A stretch of DNA of 64,000 bases from Stenotrophomonas acidaminiphila (lineage in GTDB: Bacteria; Pseudomonadota; Gammaproteobacteria; Xanthomonadales; Xanthomonadaceae): contig NZ_LDJO01000026.1 in the NCBI RefSeq assembly GCF_001431595.1, positions 62,001 to 126,000 on the forward strand, in the 5' to 3' direction. Of the stretch, positions 8,614 to 19,698 are shown one piece after another. Position 1 is the first letter of the stretch, and the number at the start of each line of letters is the position of its first letter. The notes under the pieces were generated by a model. It was not told where the DNA came from. It saw only the letters and a program-made list of their open reading frames with translations, and made no database searches. The position numbers and the translations under genes are program-made.

Positions 8614-9087
8614 TCAGAACGAGACGTCCACCGCCTGTCTCGCCCACAGCACCGACTGGTGGCCGGTGGCCTGCTTCCATGCCAGGCGGATCGCCTCGAT
8701 GTCGTTGCGGCGCTGCGGCGTGTCCTCGTGCAGCACCACCAGCACCTTGGTGCGTAGCCGCTCGGGCCCGGCCGCGCCGCGGAACAGCCACTGGCCGTAC
8801 GCATCGAACACGGTCAGGCCGTCGGGGAAGCGCGGCGTCACTTCGCCGTCGAGGAACGCGCGCCACTGCGCCTGGCTGATCGAGTCGGTCTGCACGCGGC
8901 TGGATTCGCCGTCCTCCCGGCCCACGCCGAAGTACAGCTCGCTGCGTACCCAGTGCGCGCCCTCCGCGGGGCGCGCGGCGTCGCCATGCAGCGCGGCGGT
9001 CGCCGCCGGCGGGTCAGCGGGAGGGGCGGCGGCGGCAACCCCGCCCAGGCACAACAGCAGCGGAAACAGGAAAACGGATGACTTCAT
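8614..9087 (-). CDS. DUF3574 secreted protein
   Basis: A 157-residue protein with a clear signal peptide (MKSSVFLFPLLLCLGGVAAAA). The mature part matches DUF3574: WVRSELYFGVGR, FLDGEVTPRFPDGLTVFDAYGQW, then KVLVVLHED and the C-terminal IEAIRLAWKQATGHQSVLW. The biochemical function of the family is unknown; it is periplasmic or surface-exposed. The start at 9087 has an AGAGGT ribosome-binding site about 6 bases upstream and starts exactly at the signal peptide. It is divergent from the TonB receptor at 9283 and co-directional with the permease, so the three may form one uptake unit. Confidence 0.82.
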   Translation of the reverse strand: MKSSVFLFPLLLCLGGVAAAAPPADPPAATAALHGDAARPAEGAHWVRSELYFGVGREDGESSRVQTDSISQAQWRAFLDGEVTPRFPDGLTVFDAYGQWLFRGAAGPERLRTKVLVVLHEDTPQRRNDIEAIRLAWKQATGHQSVLWARQAVDVSF

Positions 9088-9218
9088 GGATGACCTCTGG
9101 AGGGCCCTGCAAGGATGGCGTACCGGTCGCTGCAGCGGCATATCACGTTTACGGATGAGCTGATGCCACGCGGGGCTTGCACCGGGCAGCGGCATCACGC
9201 GAAGATAACATATCGCTC

Positions 9219-9248
9219 CATCCGGATGAATGTAACAAAGCATCCGGA
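9219..9248. promoter_or_regulatory. Palindrome plus repeated half-site in divergent promoter region
   Basis: The perfect 10-bp palindrome CATCCGGATG (9219-9228) is followed at 9241-9248 by CATCCGGA, 22 bases (about two helical turns) from the first. It lies between the divergent DUF3574 and TonB-receptor genes, 35-64 bases before the receptor start. This arrangement fits an operator for a dimeric regulator; the regulator is unknown. Confidence 0.4.
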
Positions 9249-9282
9249 CTCCCTTCCCACGTCACCCCCGGAGTTCCCCCCA

Positions 9283-11718
9283 ATGGCCCGTATTTCCCCG
9301 GCACCGCTCGGCCTGGCCGTCGTGCTGGCATTGTCCTCACCCGCCTATGCCCAGGAGGCATCCGGCCCGGCGACCACGCTCGACACCGTGATCGTCACCG
9401 GCACCCGCGCCAGCGACCGCACCGTACTGGAATCCACCTCGCCGGTGGACGTGCTCACCGCCGAGGACATCCGCAAGGCCGGCGTGGTCAACGGCGAGCT
9501 CGGCAGCGCGTTGCAGGCGCTGCTGCCCTCGTTCAACTTCCCGCGGCAGTCCAACTCCGGCGGTGCCGACCACGTGCGCGCGGCGCAGCTGCGCGGGCTG
9601 TCGCCGGACCAGGTGCTGGTGCTGGTCAACGGCAAGCGCCGCCACAACTCGGCGCTGGTCAACACCGACAGCAAGATCGGCAAGGGCACCACGCCGGTGG
9701 ACTTCAACGCCATCCCGGTCAGCGCCATCAAGCGCATCGAGGTGCTTCGCGACGGCGCCGGCGCGCTGTACGGCTCCGACGCCGTGGCGGGGGTGATCAA
9801 CGTGATCCTCGACGATGCCCCCGGGGGCGGCGCCATCGAAGCCAGCTTCGGCGCCCACCATACCGACCTCAAGCCGATCGGCCGCACCCTGACCGACGGC
9901 CAGACAGGCTTTCTCAGCGCCAAGGTCGGCACCGCGCTGGGCGATGACGGCGGCTTCCTGCGCGTCGGCCTGGAACTGAAGAACCGCGAAGCCACCAACC
10001 GCGCCGGGTTCGACCAGATCCCGCCGTGGGAGGCACAGACCCCCGACAACCTGGCCCTGGCCGGCAAGCGCAACTACGCCCTGGGCGACGGCGCCAGCAA
10101 GGATCTCAACGCCTGGTTCAACACCGAAATCCCGTTCGGCGCGACCTCCAAGGCCTATGCGTTCGGCACCTACAACCAGCGCGATACCGAAGGCGCCAAC
10201 TACTTCCGCTATCCCGACGGCGAAGCCAACTGGAAGCAGCTCTACCCGCACGGCTACCGCCCCGTCTCCGAAGGCGAGAACCTCGACGTGCAGCTGGTGG
10301 CCGGTGCGCGCGGCCAGTGGGGCGAGTGGAACTACGACGCCAGCCTCGACCACGGCCGCAACGAATTCACCTACCGCCTGCGCGATTCGCTCAACGCCTC
10401 GCTCGGCCCGGCCAGCCCCACCCGCTTCAAGACCGGCGATTACGCGTTCGCGCAGACCGTGGCCAACCTCGATGTAGGCCGCATCTTCGTGCGCGCCGAC
10501 GACAGCCACAGCCTCGGCTTCGGCGTGGAAGCGCGTCACGAACGCTACGAGACCGGCGCCGGCGACCCGGCCAGCTACGCCGCCGGCCCGTACACCGACC
10601 GCCCGACCGGCTCGCAGGCCGGTGGCGGCCTGACCCCGCAGGACGAAGCGCACCTCAGCCGCGACGTGGCCAGCGCCTACACCAGCCTGTCCTCGACCTT
10701 CGGCGAGAAACTCTCCACCGACATCGCCGCACGCTACGAGCACTACCAGGACTTCGGTGGCGAGCTCACCGGCAAGCTCGGCGCACGCTATGCGTTCGCG
10801 CCGGCGTTCGCGCTGCGCGGCGCCATCTCCAACAACTTCCACGCGCCGTCGCTGAGCCAGACCGGTTTCGAATCCACCTCCACCGGCTACACCGCCGGCG
10901 GCCAGCTGGTGCAGGGCCGGCTGCTGTCGGTGAACAACCCGATCGCGCGCGCGCTCGGCGCCCGCGACCTGAAGCCGGAGAAGTCGATCAACTACAGCCT
11001 CGGCTTCACCAGCCAGATCGGCAGCCACCTGGACCTGTCGCTGGACCTGTTCCAGATCGACATCGACGACCGCATCGCGCTGTCGGAGAGCATCACCGGC
11101 GACGCACTGACCGACTTCGTGCAGCAGCGCTTCGGCGTGGGCGGGCTGGAAAGCGCGCACTACTTCGTCAATGCCGCCGACACCCGCACCCGTGGCGCCG
11201 AGTTCGTCGCCAACTGGCGGCAGACGCTGGGCGGCGGCGACCTGCTGCTCACCGGCACCTGGAGCTACGCCAGGACCGAGCTGAAGAACGTGCTGGCCAC
11301 GCCGCCGCAGCTGCTCGCGCTGGATCCGGGCTACGTGCTGTTCGGCGTGGAGGAAAGCAATACCCTCACCGACGCCGCGCCGCGCACCCGCGCACAGCTG
11401 GCGGCGAGCTGGACCGACGACCGCTGGTCGCTCAGCAGCCGCCTGAGCCGCCATGGCAGCGCCCGCCGCGTGTTCGATTTCGGCGGCGGCTTCACTCCGA
11501 CCCAGACCTATGGCGCGGAATGGCAGCTGGATGCGGAAGTGGAATACCGCATCACCCCGGCGTGGAGCGTGGCCGTCGGCGGGCAGAACCTGACCGACAA
11601 CTACCCGGACCGCTCCAACCAGGACATCCACTATTTCGGCAACCTGCCCTATGACGTGCTGTCGCCGATCGGCAGCAATGGTGCGTACTGGTACGGCCGC
11701 GTGCGCTACGCGTTCTGA
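9283..11718 (+). CDS. TonB-dependent outer-membrane receptor
   Basis: An 811-residue receptor. A signal peptide (about 1-24, ending AYAQ) is followed by the TonB-box region TTLDTVIVTGTRA. The plug domain runs from about residue 50 to 165 (VDVLTAEDIRKAGVVNGELG, DQVLVLVNGKRRHNSALV, RIEVLRDGAGALYGSDAVAG, VINVIL). The beta barrel ends in YAF with the usual terminal Phe. The KRRHNSALVNTDSKIGKGTTPVDFN stretch in the plug is seen in a subgroup of Xanthomonad receptors without assigned substrate. The start at 9283 has GGAG at 9270-9273. It is divergent from a DUF3574 protein and an NCS2 permease, suggesting nucleobase or related uptake, by context only. Confidence 0.92.
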   Translation: MARISPAPLGLAVVLALSSPAYAQEASGPATTLDTVIVTGTRASDRTVLESTSPVDVLTAEDIRKAGVVNGELGSALQALLPSFNFPRQSNSGGADHVRAAQLRGLSPDQVLVLVNGKRRHNSALVNTDSKIGKGTTPVDFNAIPVSAIKRIEVLRDGAGALYGSDAVAGVINVILDDAPGGGAIEASFGAHHTDLKPIGRTLTDGQTGFLSAKVGTALGDDGGFLRVGLELKNREATNRAGFDQIPPWEAQTPDNLALAGKRNYALGDGASKDLNAWFNTEIPFGATSKAYAFGTYNQRDTEGANYFRYPDGEANWKQLYPHGYRPVSEGENLDVQLVAGARGQWGEWNYDASLDHGRNEFTYRLRDSLNASLGPASPTRFKTGDYAFAQTVANLDVGRIFVRADDSHSLGFGVEARHERYETGAGDPASYAAGPYTDRPTGSQAGGGLTPQDEAHLSRDVASAYTSLSSTFGEKLSTDIAARYEHYQDFGGELTGKLGARYAFAPAFALRGAISNNFHAPSLSQTGFESTSTGYTAGGQLVQGRLLSVNNPIARALGARDLKPEKSINYSLGFTSQIGSHLDLSLDLFQIDIDDRIALSESITGDALTDFVQQRFGVGGLESAHYFVNAADTRTRGAEFVANWRQTLGGGDLLLTGTWSYARTELKNVLATPPQLLALDPGYVLFGVEESNTLTDAAPRTRAQLAASWTDDRWSLSSRLSRHGSARRVFDFGGGFTPTQTYGAEWQLDAEVEYRITPAWSVAVGGQNLTDNYPDRSNQDIHYFGNLPYDVLSPIGSNGAYWYGRVRYAF

Positions 11719-11724
11719 CCCTGT

Positions 11725-11757
11725 GCTGGAAACCGGGACCCGCGCCCGGTTTCCAGC
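11725..11757 (+). terminator. Strong inverted repeat after TonB receptor
   Basis: A perfect 13-bp stem (GCTGGAAACCGGG with CCCGGTTTCCAGC) and a 7-base loop start 6 bases after the receptor stop. There is no following T tract, so it may be a factor-assisted terminator or a 3'-end-stabilising hairpin. Confidence 0.5.
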
Positions 11758-11813
11758 CGTCCCGCGGCGCTGCGATAACTTTCCGCTCACGCCGTGCATG
11801 GCATGGTGGGCGC

Positions 11814-12557
11814 ATGCTCAAAGCGTCCATCAGCCTGCCCCCCGCGCTGGATCCCGCGTGTGCACTGTTCCTCGATGTCGACGGCACACTGGTCGGGTTC
11901 GCCGCACAACCTGAAGACGTACGCCTGCCGCCAGGCGTCCGCGACTGGATAGCCCGCATCGGCGAGCGCCTTGATGGCGCCGTGGCACTGGTCAGTGGCC
12001 GTCCGCTGGCGCAACTGGACCAGTTGTTCGCCCCCTTGCGGCTGCCCGCCGCCGGCCTGCACGGCACACAACTGCGGCGCGGCGCCGGGGAACCGGCGCA
12101 AGCCGGCGAAACCGCGTCCTGGCTGCACGAGCTGCACGTACAGGCGATGCGCTTCGCGCATGCGCACCCCGGCGTGCGCGTGGAAGCCAAGGGCCAGGCC
12201 CTGGCCCTGCACTGGCGCAACGCACCGGATGCCGCGCAGGCGGTGGACGCATTCGCGCGCGCACAGCTGCCGCGGCTGCCGGGCGTGCGCCTGCAACCGG
12301 GCAACCACGTCGTCGAGCTGGTGTCCGCCAACCACGACAAGGGCGCCGCGGTGACCGCGCTGATGAGCGCGGCGCCATTCGCCGGACGCTACCCGGTATT
12401 CGTCGGCGACGACCTCACCGACGAATACGGCTTCGCCGCGGCGACGCGGCTGGGCGGCTACGGAATCCTGGTCGGCGACCGTTCCCCGACCCAGGCCCGC
12501 CATGCCCTGCCGGACGTGGCCGCGATGCATGACTGGCTGCGCGCGGGCGCGGCCTGA
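11814..12557 (+). CDS. otsB: Trehalose-6-phosphate phosphatase
   Basis: A 247-residue HAD-superfamily phosphatase that dephosphorylates trehalose 6-phosphate to trehalose in the cytoplasm. Motif I FLDVDGTLVGF (nucleophile Asp21, acid/base Asp23) lies near the N-terminus, followed by LVSGRPLAQL (motif II region), GLHGTQLRR, the Lys-bearing ELVSANHDKGAAV, and motif IV FVGDDLTDEYGF. Length and motif order are those of OtsB. It is the first gene of a three-gene run with a GH15 hydrolase and otsA, which encodes the enzyme making its substrate. Trehalose is the likely osmoprotectant. Confidence 0.95.
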   Translation: MLKASISLPPALDPACALFLDVDGTLVGFAAQPEDVRLPPGVRDWIARIGERLDGAVALVSGRPLAQLDQLFAPLRLPAAGLHGTQLRRGAGEPAQAGETASWLHELHVQAMRFAHAHPGVRVEAKGQALALHWRNAPDAAQAVDAFARAQLPRLPGVRLQPGNHVVELVSANHDKGAAVTALMSAAPFAGRYPVFVGDDLTDEYGFAAATRLGGYGILVGDRSPTQARHALPDVAAMHDWLRAGAA

Positions 12558-12643
12558 TGCCATGTCGCGCCGCCGGGTCACCGGCGGCGTGCGCGTTTGC
12601 ACACCCGGGGAGGCCTGGCCTCCCCACCAGCAAGGAGGAAGCG

Positions 12644-14421
12644 ATGCTTCAAGCCAACCTCGAGATGGGCGTCATCGGCAATGGCAGTTTCGGCGCCCTG
12701 ATCGACCGACATGCACGCGTGGTGTGGAGTTGCCTGCCCGCGTTCGACGGCGACCCGGCGTTCTGCGCGCTGTTGTCGCCGCGCGGGCATGACGGCGGCG
12801 ACTTCGCCATCGAGCTGGAGGACTACGCCGGCAGCGAGCAGCACTACATCACCAACACCGCGATCCTGCGCACGGTGCTGCGCGACGCCCATGGCGGGCA
12901 GGTGGAAGTGATCGACTTCGCCCCGCGCTGGCGCCGCAACGACCGCTTCTACCGTCCGCCGAGCCTGATCCGGCGCATCCGCCCGCTGGCCGGCAACCCG
13001 CGCATCCGCGTGCTGGCGCGACCGCTGGCCGACTGGGGCGCACGCGTTCCCGAATGCACCTGGGGCAGCAACCACCTGCGCTGGCTGCTGCCGGGCTTCA
13101 CCCTGCGCCTGACCACCGACGTGCCGGTGCGCTTCATCCGCGAGGCGCTGCCGTTCGTGCTCGCCCACCCCATGGAACTGGTACTGGGCGTGGACGAGCC
13201 GCTGGACCGCTCGCTCGCCAGCTACGCGCAGGAAGCGCAGCAGCGCACCGAGGACTACTGGCGCGAATGGACCCGCTACCTGTCCATCCCGCTGGAATGG
13301 CAGGACGCGGTGATCCGCAGCGCCATCACCCTCAAGCTGTGCCAGTACGAGGACAGCGGCGCGATCATCGCCGCGATGACCACCTCCATTCCCGAGGCCC
13401 CGGGCAGCGCCCGCAACTGGGATTACCGCTACTGCTGGCTGCGCGATGCCGCTTTCGTGGTGCGTACGCTCAACCGGCTCGGCGCGACCCGGACGATGGA
13501 GGACTTCCTGCGCTACATTTTCAACCTGGCCACCACCGACGGCAGCCTGCAGCCGCTGTACGGCATCGGCCTGGAGGAACGGCTCGACGAGCACGAAGTG
13601 CCATCGCTGGCCGGCTACCGCGGCATGGGCCCGGTGCGGCGCGGCAACCTGGCCTGGCTGCAGCGGCAGCACGATGTCTACGGTTCGGTGGTACTGGCCT
13701 CGACCCAGCTGTTCTTCGACCAGCGCCTGAACGACCCGGGCGACGTGCATACCTTCGCCCGGCTCGAACCGCTTGGCGAACGCGCCTATGCCCTGCACGA
13801 CGTCCCCGATGCCGGGCTGTGGGAGTTCCGTGGCCGCACCGCGGTGCATACCTATACCGCCGCGATGTGCTGGGCAGCCTGCGACCGCCTGGCCAAGATC
13901 GCCGTGCGCCTGGAACTGGGCGAGCGCGCCACGCTGTGGCGCGAACGCGCCGACCACATCCGCGAGCGGGTGCTGGCGCGCGGATGGAACGCGCAGCGGG
14001 GCCATTTCACCGACACCCTCGACGGCACCCACCTGGATGCTTCGCTGCTGCTGCTGGCCGACATCGGCTTCATCGACGCGGACGACCCGCGCTATGTCGC
14101 CACGGTGGAGGCCATCGGCCACGGCCTGCGCCGCGGCGACGCGCTGTTCCGCTATGTCGCCCCCGATGACTTCGGCGCGCCGGAGACCAGCTTCACCATC
14201 TGCACGTTCTGGTACATCGACGCACTGGCCGCGATCGGCCGCATGGACGAGGCCCGCGCCCTGTTCGAAAGCGTGCTGGCACGGCGCAACCACCTCGGGC
14301 TGCTGTCCGAGGACCTGGCCTTCAGCAACGGCGAGCAATGGGGCAACTTCCCGCAGACCTACTCGCACGTGGGCCTGATCACGGCCGCGATGCGGCTGTC
14401 GCGCAGCTGGCAGGAGGCCTC

Positions 14422-14425
<4 letters not shown>
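12644..14425 (+). CDS. Glycoside hydrolase family 15 protein (possible trehalase)
   Basis: A 593-residue GH15 (glucoamylase-clan) enzyme. The N-terminal beta-sandwich starts MLQANLEMGVIGNGSFGALID, and the (alpha/alpha)6 barrel carries the family landmarks NWDYRYCWLRDAAF and, near the end, LLSEDLAFSNGEQWGNFPQTYSHVGL split around the catalytic region. Bacterial members include glucoamylases, glucodextranases and trehalases; between otsB and otsA, trehalase or another trehalose-linked activity is the best guess. The start at 12644 has an almost perfect ribosome-binding site (AAGGAGG). Its stop overlaps the otsA GTG by four bases. No signal peptide is seen, so it is probably cytoplasmic. Confidence 0.9.
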
Positions 14426-15789
<1,364 letters not shown>

Positions 15790-15868
15790 GCGGCGCGGCC
15801 GCCGGCAGCGCGGGCATGCACCGGAAACGGCGCCTTTCGCGCACCGCCGCGGTAACGCCCTGCCCGGC

Positions 15869-16297
15869 CTAATCCAGGAAACGGTGAACCTGCTCCGGCG
15901 ATGGCAGGTAGCAGCTGCCATGGCGGCCGAACCAGCGGTAGCGGTTGCGCGCCAGCCAGCGGTAACCGCGGTCGCGCAGGGAGCGCGGCAGCAACCGCGC
16001 CAGTGCCACCAGCCGCCAGGGGCCACCGAGGCCGGCCAGCACGCGCACGATGGCGTCGGTATCGGTATGCGCGTGCCCGTGCTCGACCAGCAGGAACGAC
16101 AGCGGATCATCCGGATCGAGGCCATGGGCACGCATCAGCCGGCGCCCGTGCGTGCCCTGCATCGCCGCGAAGCGGTAGCGGCCATGGCGATCGAAACGCA
16201 GCAGGAAGCGCACCCAGCGGCTGCACAGCGCGCAGACGCCATCGAACACGATCACCGGCGCAGAACCGGAGGCGGAGTCGGGCGTGCCTTTACCCAT
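15869..16297 (-). CDS. DCC-family thiol-disulfide oxidoreductase (DUF393)
   Basis: A 142-residue protein with the DCC motif that names the family: VIVFDGVCALCSRWVRFLL, a CxxC in a thioredoxin-like first helix. The following RYRFAAMQG, LVEHGHAHTDTDAIVRVLAGLGGPWRL and DRGYRWLARNRYRWFGR are all DUF393 hallmarks. Members are small cytoplasmic or membrane-associated redox proteins of uncertain role. Its start lies inside the end of the DUF4166 gene (8-base overlap), so the two are co-translated. It converges on otsA. Confidence 0.88.
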   Translation of the reverse strand: MGKGTPDSASGSAPVIVFDGVCALCSRWVRFLLRFDRHGRYRFAAMQGTHGRRLMRAHGLDPDDPLSFLLVEHGHAHTDTDAIVRVLAGLGGPWRLVALARLLPRSLRDRGYRWLARNRYRWFGRHGSCYLPSPEQVHRFLD

Positions 16298-16886
16298 GGC
16301 CGCGGCCTCCGCCGATGCGGCCGCTGACGGGGACGTCCGGTTCTGCCTCCCGGTTCTCGATCGGCAGCAGCCAGCCTTCGTAGCGGATCAGCGGCCCGAT
16401 CAGCGGCATCGCCACGTCCACCAGGAACGCATAGCGGTCGCCGTCCGCGCGCTCGCGGCAGCGCATCCGCGCGAACCAGCGGGCGGGCAGCGGCACGATG
16501 CCGAAGGCCCAGGCACGCTCGGCGCGCCAGTGGATCTCACCGTCCACGGCTTCCAGCGCGAAGCGGAAGCGCACCGCGCCCAGGCGTTCGCACAGGCGTC
16601 CCTGCCGCACCCACAGCCGCGAGGCCATGCGCGCGTCGCCGAACCGGCGGTCCCAGCGCTCGCCGGCGCCATCGACCACGAACTCGACCGTCACCGGCAC
16701 CGCTTCCGCATCCGGCGGTAGCCGCGCCAGCCAGGCACAGGGCGCCACCAGCCAATGGCGGCCGCGGCGCACGCGTGCCTGGCCGCCCCAGCGCTGCCGG
16801 CGCGGCACCGAATGCAGCGCGCGCAGTACCGGCGGCAGCTGCGCGAACGCGGTGCCAAGCACCCGCTCGAACAGCGGCCGGTTCAC
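16290..16886 (-). CDS. DUF4166 domain protein
   Basis: A 198-residue protein matching DUF4166: N-terminal LFERVLGTAFAQLPPVLRALHSV, central VTVEFVVDGAGERWDRRFG, RLGAVRFRFALEAVDGEIHW, and C-terminal DVAMPLIGPLIRYEGWLLPI. Function is unknown; the domain is often fused to or near DUF393 or short-chain dehydrogenase domains. I take GTG at 16886 as start because it overlaps the pgeF stop (GTGA) and begins the conserved region; the open frame upstream is only the shadow of pgeF. It forms a coupled chain pgeF, DUF4166, DUF393. Confidence 0.85.
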   Translation of the reverse strand: MNRPLFERVLGTAFAQLPPVLRALHSVPRRQRWGGQARVRRGRHWLVAPCAWLARLPPDAEAVPVTVEFVVDGAGERWDRRFGDARMASRLWVRQGRLCERLGAVRFRFALEAVDGEIHWRAERAWAFGIVPLPARWFARMRCRERADGDRYAFLVDVAMPLIGPLIRYEGWLLPIENREAEPDVPVSGRIGGGRGHG

Positions 16887-17662
16887 CGCGCCATCCACAC
16901 CAGCGTGGCCATGCGTCCACTGCGACGATCGCGGCGGTGCGAGAACCAGCGCGCGGGATCGGCGATGGTGCACTGGTCGCCGCCGTGGATCGCCGCCGCG
17001 TCCATGCCCGCGGCCTGCAGCCGTTGCCGCGCCAACGCGTACAGGTCCACCCGCCAGTGGCCGGGCCGGGTGCCGGTGAATGCCGCTTCGGCAGCGGCCG
17101 AATGCGCCAGGAAGGCATCGCGCACGTCGGCACCGATCTCGTAGTGGGCCGGCCCGGCGGCGGGGCCGAGCCAGGCGATGACATCGGACGCCGGGGACCG
17201 CATCGCTGCGAGCGTGGCCTCCAGCATGCCGTCGGCCAGCCCGCGCCACCCGGCGTGGGCGGCGGCCACTTCGTCGCCCGCGCGGCTGGCGAACACCACC
17301 GGCAGGCAGTCGGCGGTGAGGATCGCCAGGACCACGCCGGGCACCGCGGTCACCGCGGCATCGGCCACCGGCTCGCCATCGGCGGCCTGCGCCACGGCAG
17401 GCGCGTCAAAGCGCAGTACGCCGGTGCCATGCACCTGGCGCAGCCAGTGCGGCGCCGAGGGCAGGCCTGCCAGCCGCTGCAGGTCATCGCGGTTGCGCTG
17501 TACCTGCGGCGGGTCGTCGCCTTCGGCCGAGCTGCGGTTGCCCAGGTTGAAACTGTCGAACGGCGGCTGCGAGCCACCCGCGCCGTGGCGCAGCGTGGTG
17601 AACGCGCGTACGCCCGGGGGGGCCGGCCAGGCCGCCGGCAGCAGCGGCAACGCGGCGGCCAT
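16883..17662 (-). CDS. pgeF: Peptidoglycan editing factor / laccase-domain protein
   Basis: A 259-residue YfiH/PgeF family protein. Conserved metal-binding motifs are present: LRQVHGTGV, ILTADCLPVVF (Cys ligand) and VAAAHAGWRGLADGML (His ligand), followed by AWLGPAAGPAHYEIG and GDQCTIADPARWFSHRRD. Members show purine nucleoside phosphorylase/deaminase activity in vitro and in E. coli PgeF prevents misincorporation of L-Ser into peptidoglycan stems. It follows rluD with 3 bases between, a widespread arrangement, and overlaps the DUF4166 start. Confidence 0.93.
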   Translation of the reverse strand: MAAALPLLPAAWPAPPGVRAFTTLRHGAGGSQPPFDSFNLGNRSSAEGDDPPQVQRNRDDLQRLAGLPSAPHWLRQVHGTGVLRFDAPAVAQAADGEPVADAAVTAVPGVVLAILTADCLPVVFASRAGDEVAAAHAGWRGLADGMLEATLAAMRSPASDVIAWLGPAAGPAHYEIGADVRDAFLAHSAAAEAAFTGTRPGHWRVDLYALARQRLQAAGMDAAAIHGGDQCTIADPARWFSHRRDRRSGRMATLVWMAR

Positions 17663-17665
17663 GGT

Positions 17666-18649
17666 TCAGCGCCGCTCGCGTTCGGCGAACAGGATGCTGT
17701 CCTCGCGCAGCGCCTTCATCAGCGCCAGCATGTCGACCGGCACCGGCGCGCTGTTGCGGATCGCCTCGCCGGTGATCGGGTGCGTGAATTCCAGCGTCTC
17801 GGCGTGCAGCGCCTGGCGCCTGAAGCCGCGCAGCTGCGAAACCAGTTCGTCGGTGGCGCCCTTGGGCAGCTTCAGCGCGCCGCCGTAGAGCGGGTCGCCG
17901 ATGATCGGGTGCTTCAGGTGCGCCATGTGCACGCGGATCTGGTGGGTACGGCCGGTTTCCAGCCGGCATTCCAGCGCGGTATGGGCGCGGAAGCGCTCGC
18001 GCAGGCGGTAATGGGTGACCGCATCGCGGCCGTCCTCGCGCACGGCCATGCGCAGGCGGTCGCGCGGGTGGCGGTCGATCGGCGCATCAGCGGTGCCGCC
18101 GGACACCAGCGCCCCGCTCACCACGGCCAGGTACTGGCGGTGCACCTCGCGCGCGGACAACTGCTCCACCAGCGCGGTCTGCGCCTGCAGGGTGCGGGCC
18201 ACGACCATCACCCCGCTGGTGTCCTTGTCCAGCCGGTGGACCACGCCGGCGCGCGGCACCGACGCCAGCGACGGGTCGCGGAACAGCAGCGCGTTGACCA
18301 GGGTACCGGTGGGGTTGCCGGCCCCGGGGTGGACCACCAGCCCGGCCGGCTTGTCGATCACGAAGACATGCTCGTCCTCGTACAGGACCGACAGCGGGAT
18401 GTCTTCGGGGATGGCGTCGGTCTCGGTGTCCAGCGTCGCGTTCAGGATGGCCAGCTCGCCACCGCGCACCGGGTCGCGCGGACGGGCCGGGACGCCGTCG
18501 AGCAGCGCCGCCCCGGACTTGATCCATTCGCTCAGGCGGGAACGGGAGAATTCGGGGAACAGCTCGGCCAGCACCGCGTCGAAACGGCGGCCGGCGGCGG
18601 CGTCGGGCACCCGCGCCTGGCGGGAAGGAAGGGAAGCGTTGTCGGACAT
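17666..18649 (-). CDS. rluD: 23S rRNA pseudouridine synthase RluD
   Basis: A 327-residue enzyme that makes pseudouridines at positions 1911, 1915 and 1917 of 23S rRNA helix 69. The N-terminal S4 RNA-binding domain ([21 protein letters not shown]) is followed by the RluA-type catalytic domain with [16 protein letters not shown] and the catalytic-Asp motif [16 protein letters not shown], then [23 protein letters not shown]. The start at 18649 ([10 protein letters not shown]) is the normal one; the frame is open further upstream only by composition. It is divergent from bamD, a conserved gammaproteobacterial arrangement. Confidence 0.95.
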   Translation of the reverse strand: MSDNASLPSRQARVPDAAAGRRFDAVLAELFPEFSRSRLSEWIKSGAALLDGVPARPRDPVRGGELAILNATLDTETDAIPEDIPLSVLYEDEHVFVIDKPAGLVVHPGAGNPTGTLVNALLFRDPSLASVPRAGVVHRLDKDTSGVMVVARTLQAQTALVEQLSAREVHRQYLAVVSGALVSGGTADAPIDRHPRDRLRMAVREDGRDAVTHYRLRERFRAHTALECRLETGRTHQIRVHMAHLKHPIIGDPLYGGALKLPKGATDELVSQLRGFRRQALHAETLEFTHPITGEAIRNSAPVPVDMLALMKALREDSILFAERERR

Positions 18650-18760
18650 GGCAGGGGTATCGGCGGAATTCGGGGGGTCCCGGCGACAGGAATCAGTCGC
18701 AGGACAGGCCACTAGGCTATCATCGCCCCTTCGTATTCCTGCCGCGTCCCGCCCCGACCC

Positions 18761-19645
18761 ATGATCCGACGCTCCCCGCTGCTGTCCGCTCCCGTCCGCA
18801 TCACCGCCCTGCTGCTGGTGCTGGTCTTCGCCGCCACCGGCTGCCATCGCGGCGCCAAGGGCAAGAACGCCGACGAGGGCATGCCGGTCGAGACGCTCTA
18901 CGAAAAGAGCCACAGGTTGATGGAGGGCGGCAACTGGTCCGGCGCCGAAGCCAGCTTCAGGCGGCTGATCGCCCAGTACCCGTACGGCCCGTACACCGAG
19001 CAGGCGATGATCGAAAGCGCCTATGCCCAGTACAAGGCCGGCAAGAACGACGACGCGGTATCCAGCATCGACCGCTTCATCCGCACCTACCCGACCCACC
19101 GCAACATCGCCTACCTGTACTACCTGCGCGGGCTGGCCAATGGCAACAGCGACACCGTGTTCCTGCGCCGGGTGTGGTCGCTGGACTCCAGCCGCCGCGA
19201 CCTGTCCACGCCGCGCCAGGCCTACGCCGATTTCAACATCGTCACCGAGCGCTACCCGAACAGCCGCTACGCCGCCGACGCGCGCCAGCGCATGATCGAG
19301 CTGCGCGACGTGTTCGCCCAGCACGAGATGGACAACGCCCTGTACTACGCCCGCCGCGGCGCCTGGGTCTCGGCCGCCGGCCGCGCCACCTACCTGCTGG
19401 AAACCTACCCGCAGAGCGCCTTCCAGAACGATGCGGTGGCCCTGCTCGGCGAGTCCTACGTCCACCTGGGCAACAAGACCCTGGCCGACGACGCCCGCCG
19501 CGTGCTCGAACTCAACGAGCCCAACCATCCGTGGCTGCAGGGCGAATGGCCGAAGTACCCGTGGATCGCGCGCAAGCTCAACCCGTTCGCCGGCGAGAAG
19601 TCCGCCGCCACCGGCCAGCGCAACGCGCGGATGAACCGCAAGTAA
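18761..19645 (+). CDS. bamD: Outer-membrane assembly lipoprotein BamD
   Basis: A 294-residue lipoprotein of the BAM complex, which folds barrel proteins into the outer membrane. The signal peptide ends in a lipobox (FAATGC) with the acylated Cys near residue 28. Five TPR-like repeats follow, including [26 protein letters not shown] and [19 protein letters not shown], each shown here in part. The C-terminus is longer than E. coli BamD (245 residues), ending in a basic, unstructured tail. It is divergent from rluD and followed by a clear terminator. Confidence 0.95.
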   Translation: MIRRSPLLSAPVRITALLLVLVFAATGCHRGAKGKNADEGMPVETLYEKSHRLMEGGNWSGAEASFRRLIAQYPYGPYTEQAMIESAYAQYKAGKNDDAVSSIDRFIRTYPTHRNIAYLYYLRGLANGNSDTVFLRRVWSLDSSRRDLSTPRQAYADFNIVTERYPNSRYAADARQRMIELRDVFAQHEMDNALYYARRGAWVSAAGRATYLLETYPQSAFQNDAVALLGESYVHLGNKTLADDARRVLELNEPNHPWLQGEWPKYPWIARKLNPFAGEKSAATGQRNARMNRK

Positions 19646-19677
19646 TCCGCGCCGGCCACGGCCGGGTCGCACGCACG

Positions 19678-19698
19678 ACGCCCCGCAAGGGGCGTTTT
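19678..19698 (+). terminator. Rho-independent terminator after bamD
   Basis: A 7-bp perfect stem (ACGCCCC / GGGGCGT) with a GCAA tetraloop is followed by a short T run (19695-19698), 33 bases after the bamD stop. Confidence 0.8.

Noticed and set aside
6590..9163. An 857-codon plus-strand frame beginning at the Fur box
   Set aside because: It runs antisense through the permease and DUF3574 genes, is Gln/Arg/His-rich, and has no family resemblance; the Fur box is explained by tonB on the other strand.
9337..11799. Long minus-strand frame antisense to the TonB receptor
   Set aside because: Shadow frame; the plus strand has signal peptide, plug and barrel.
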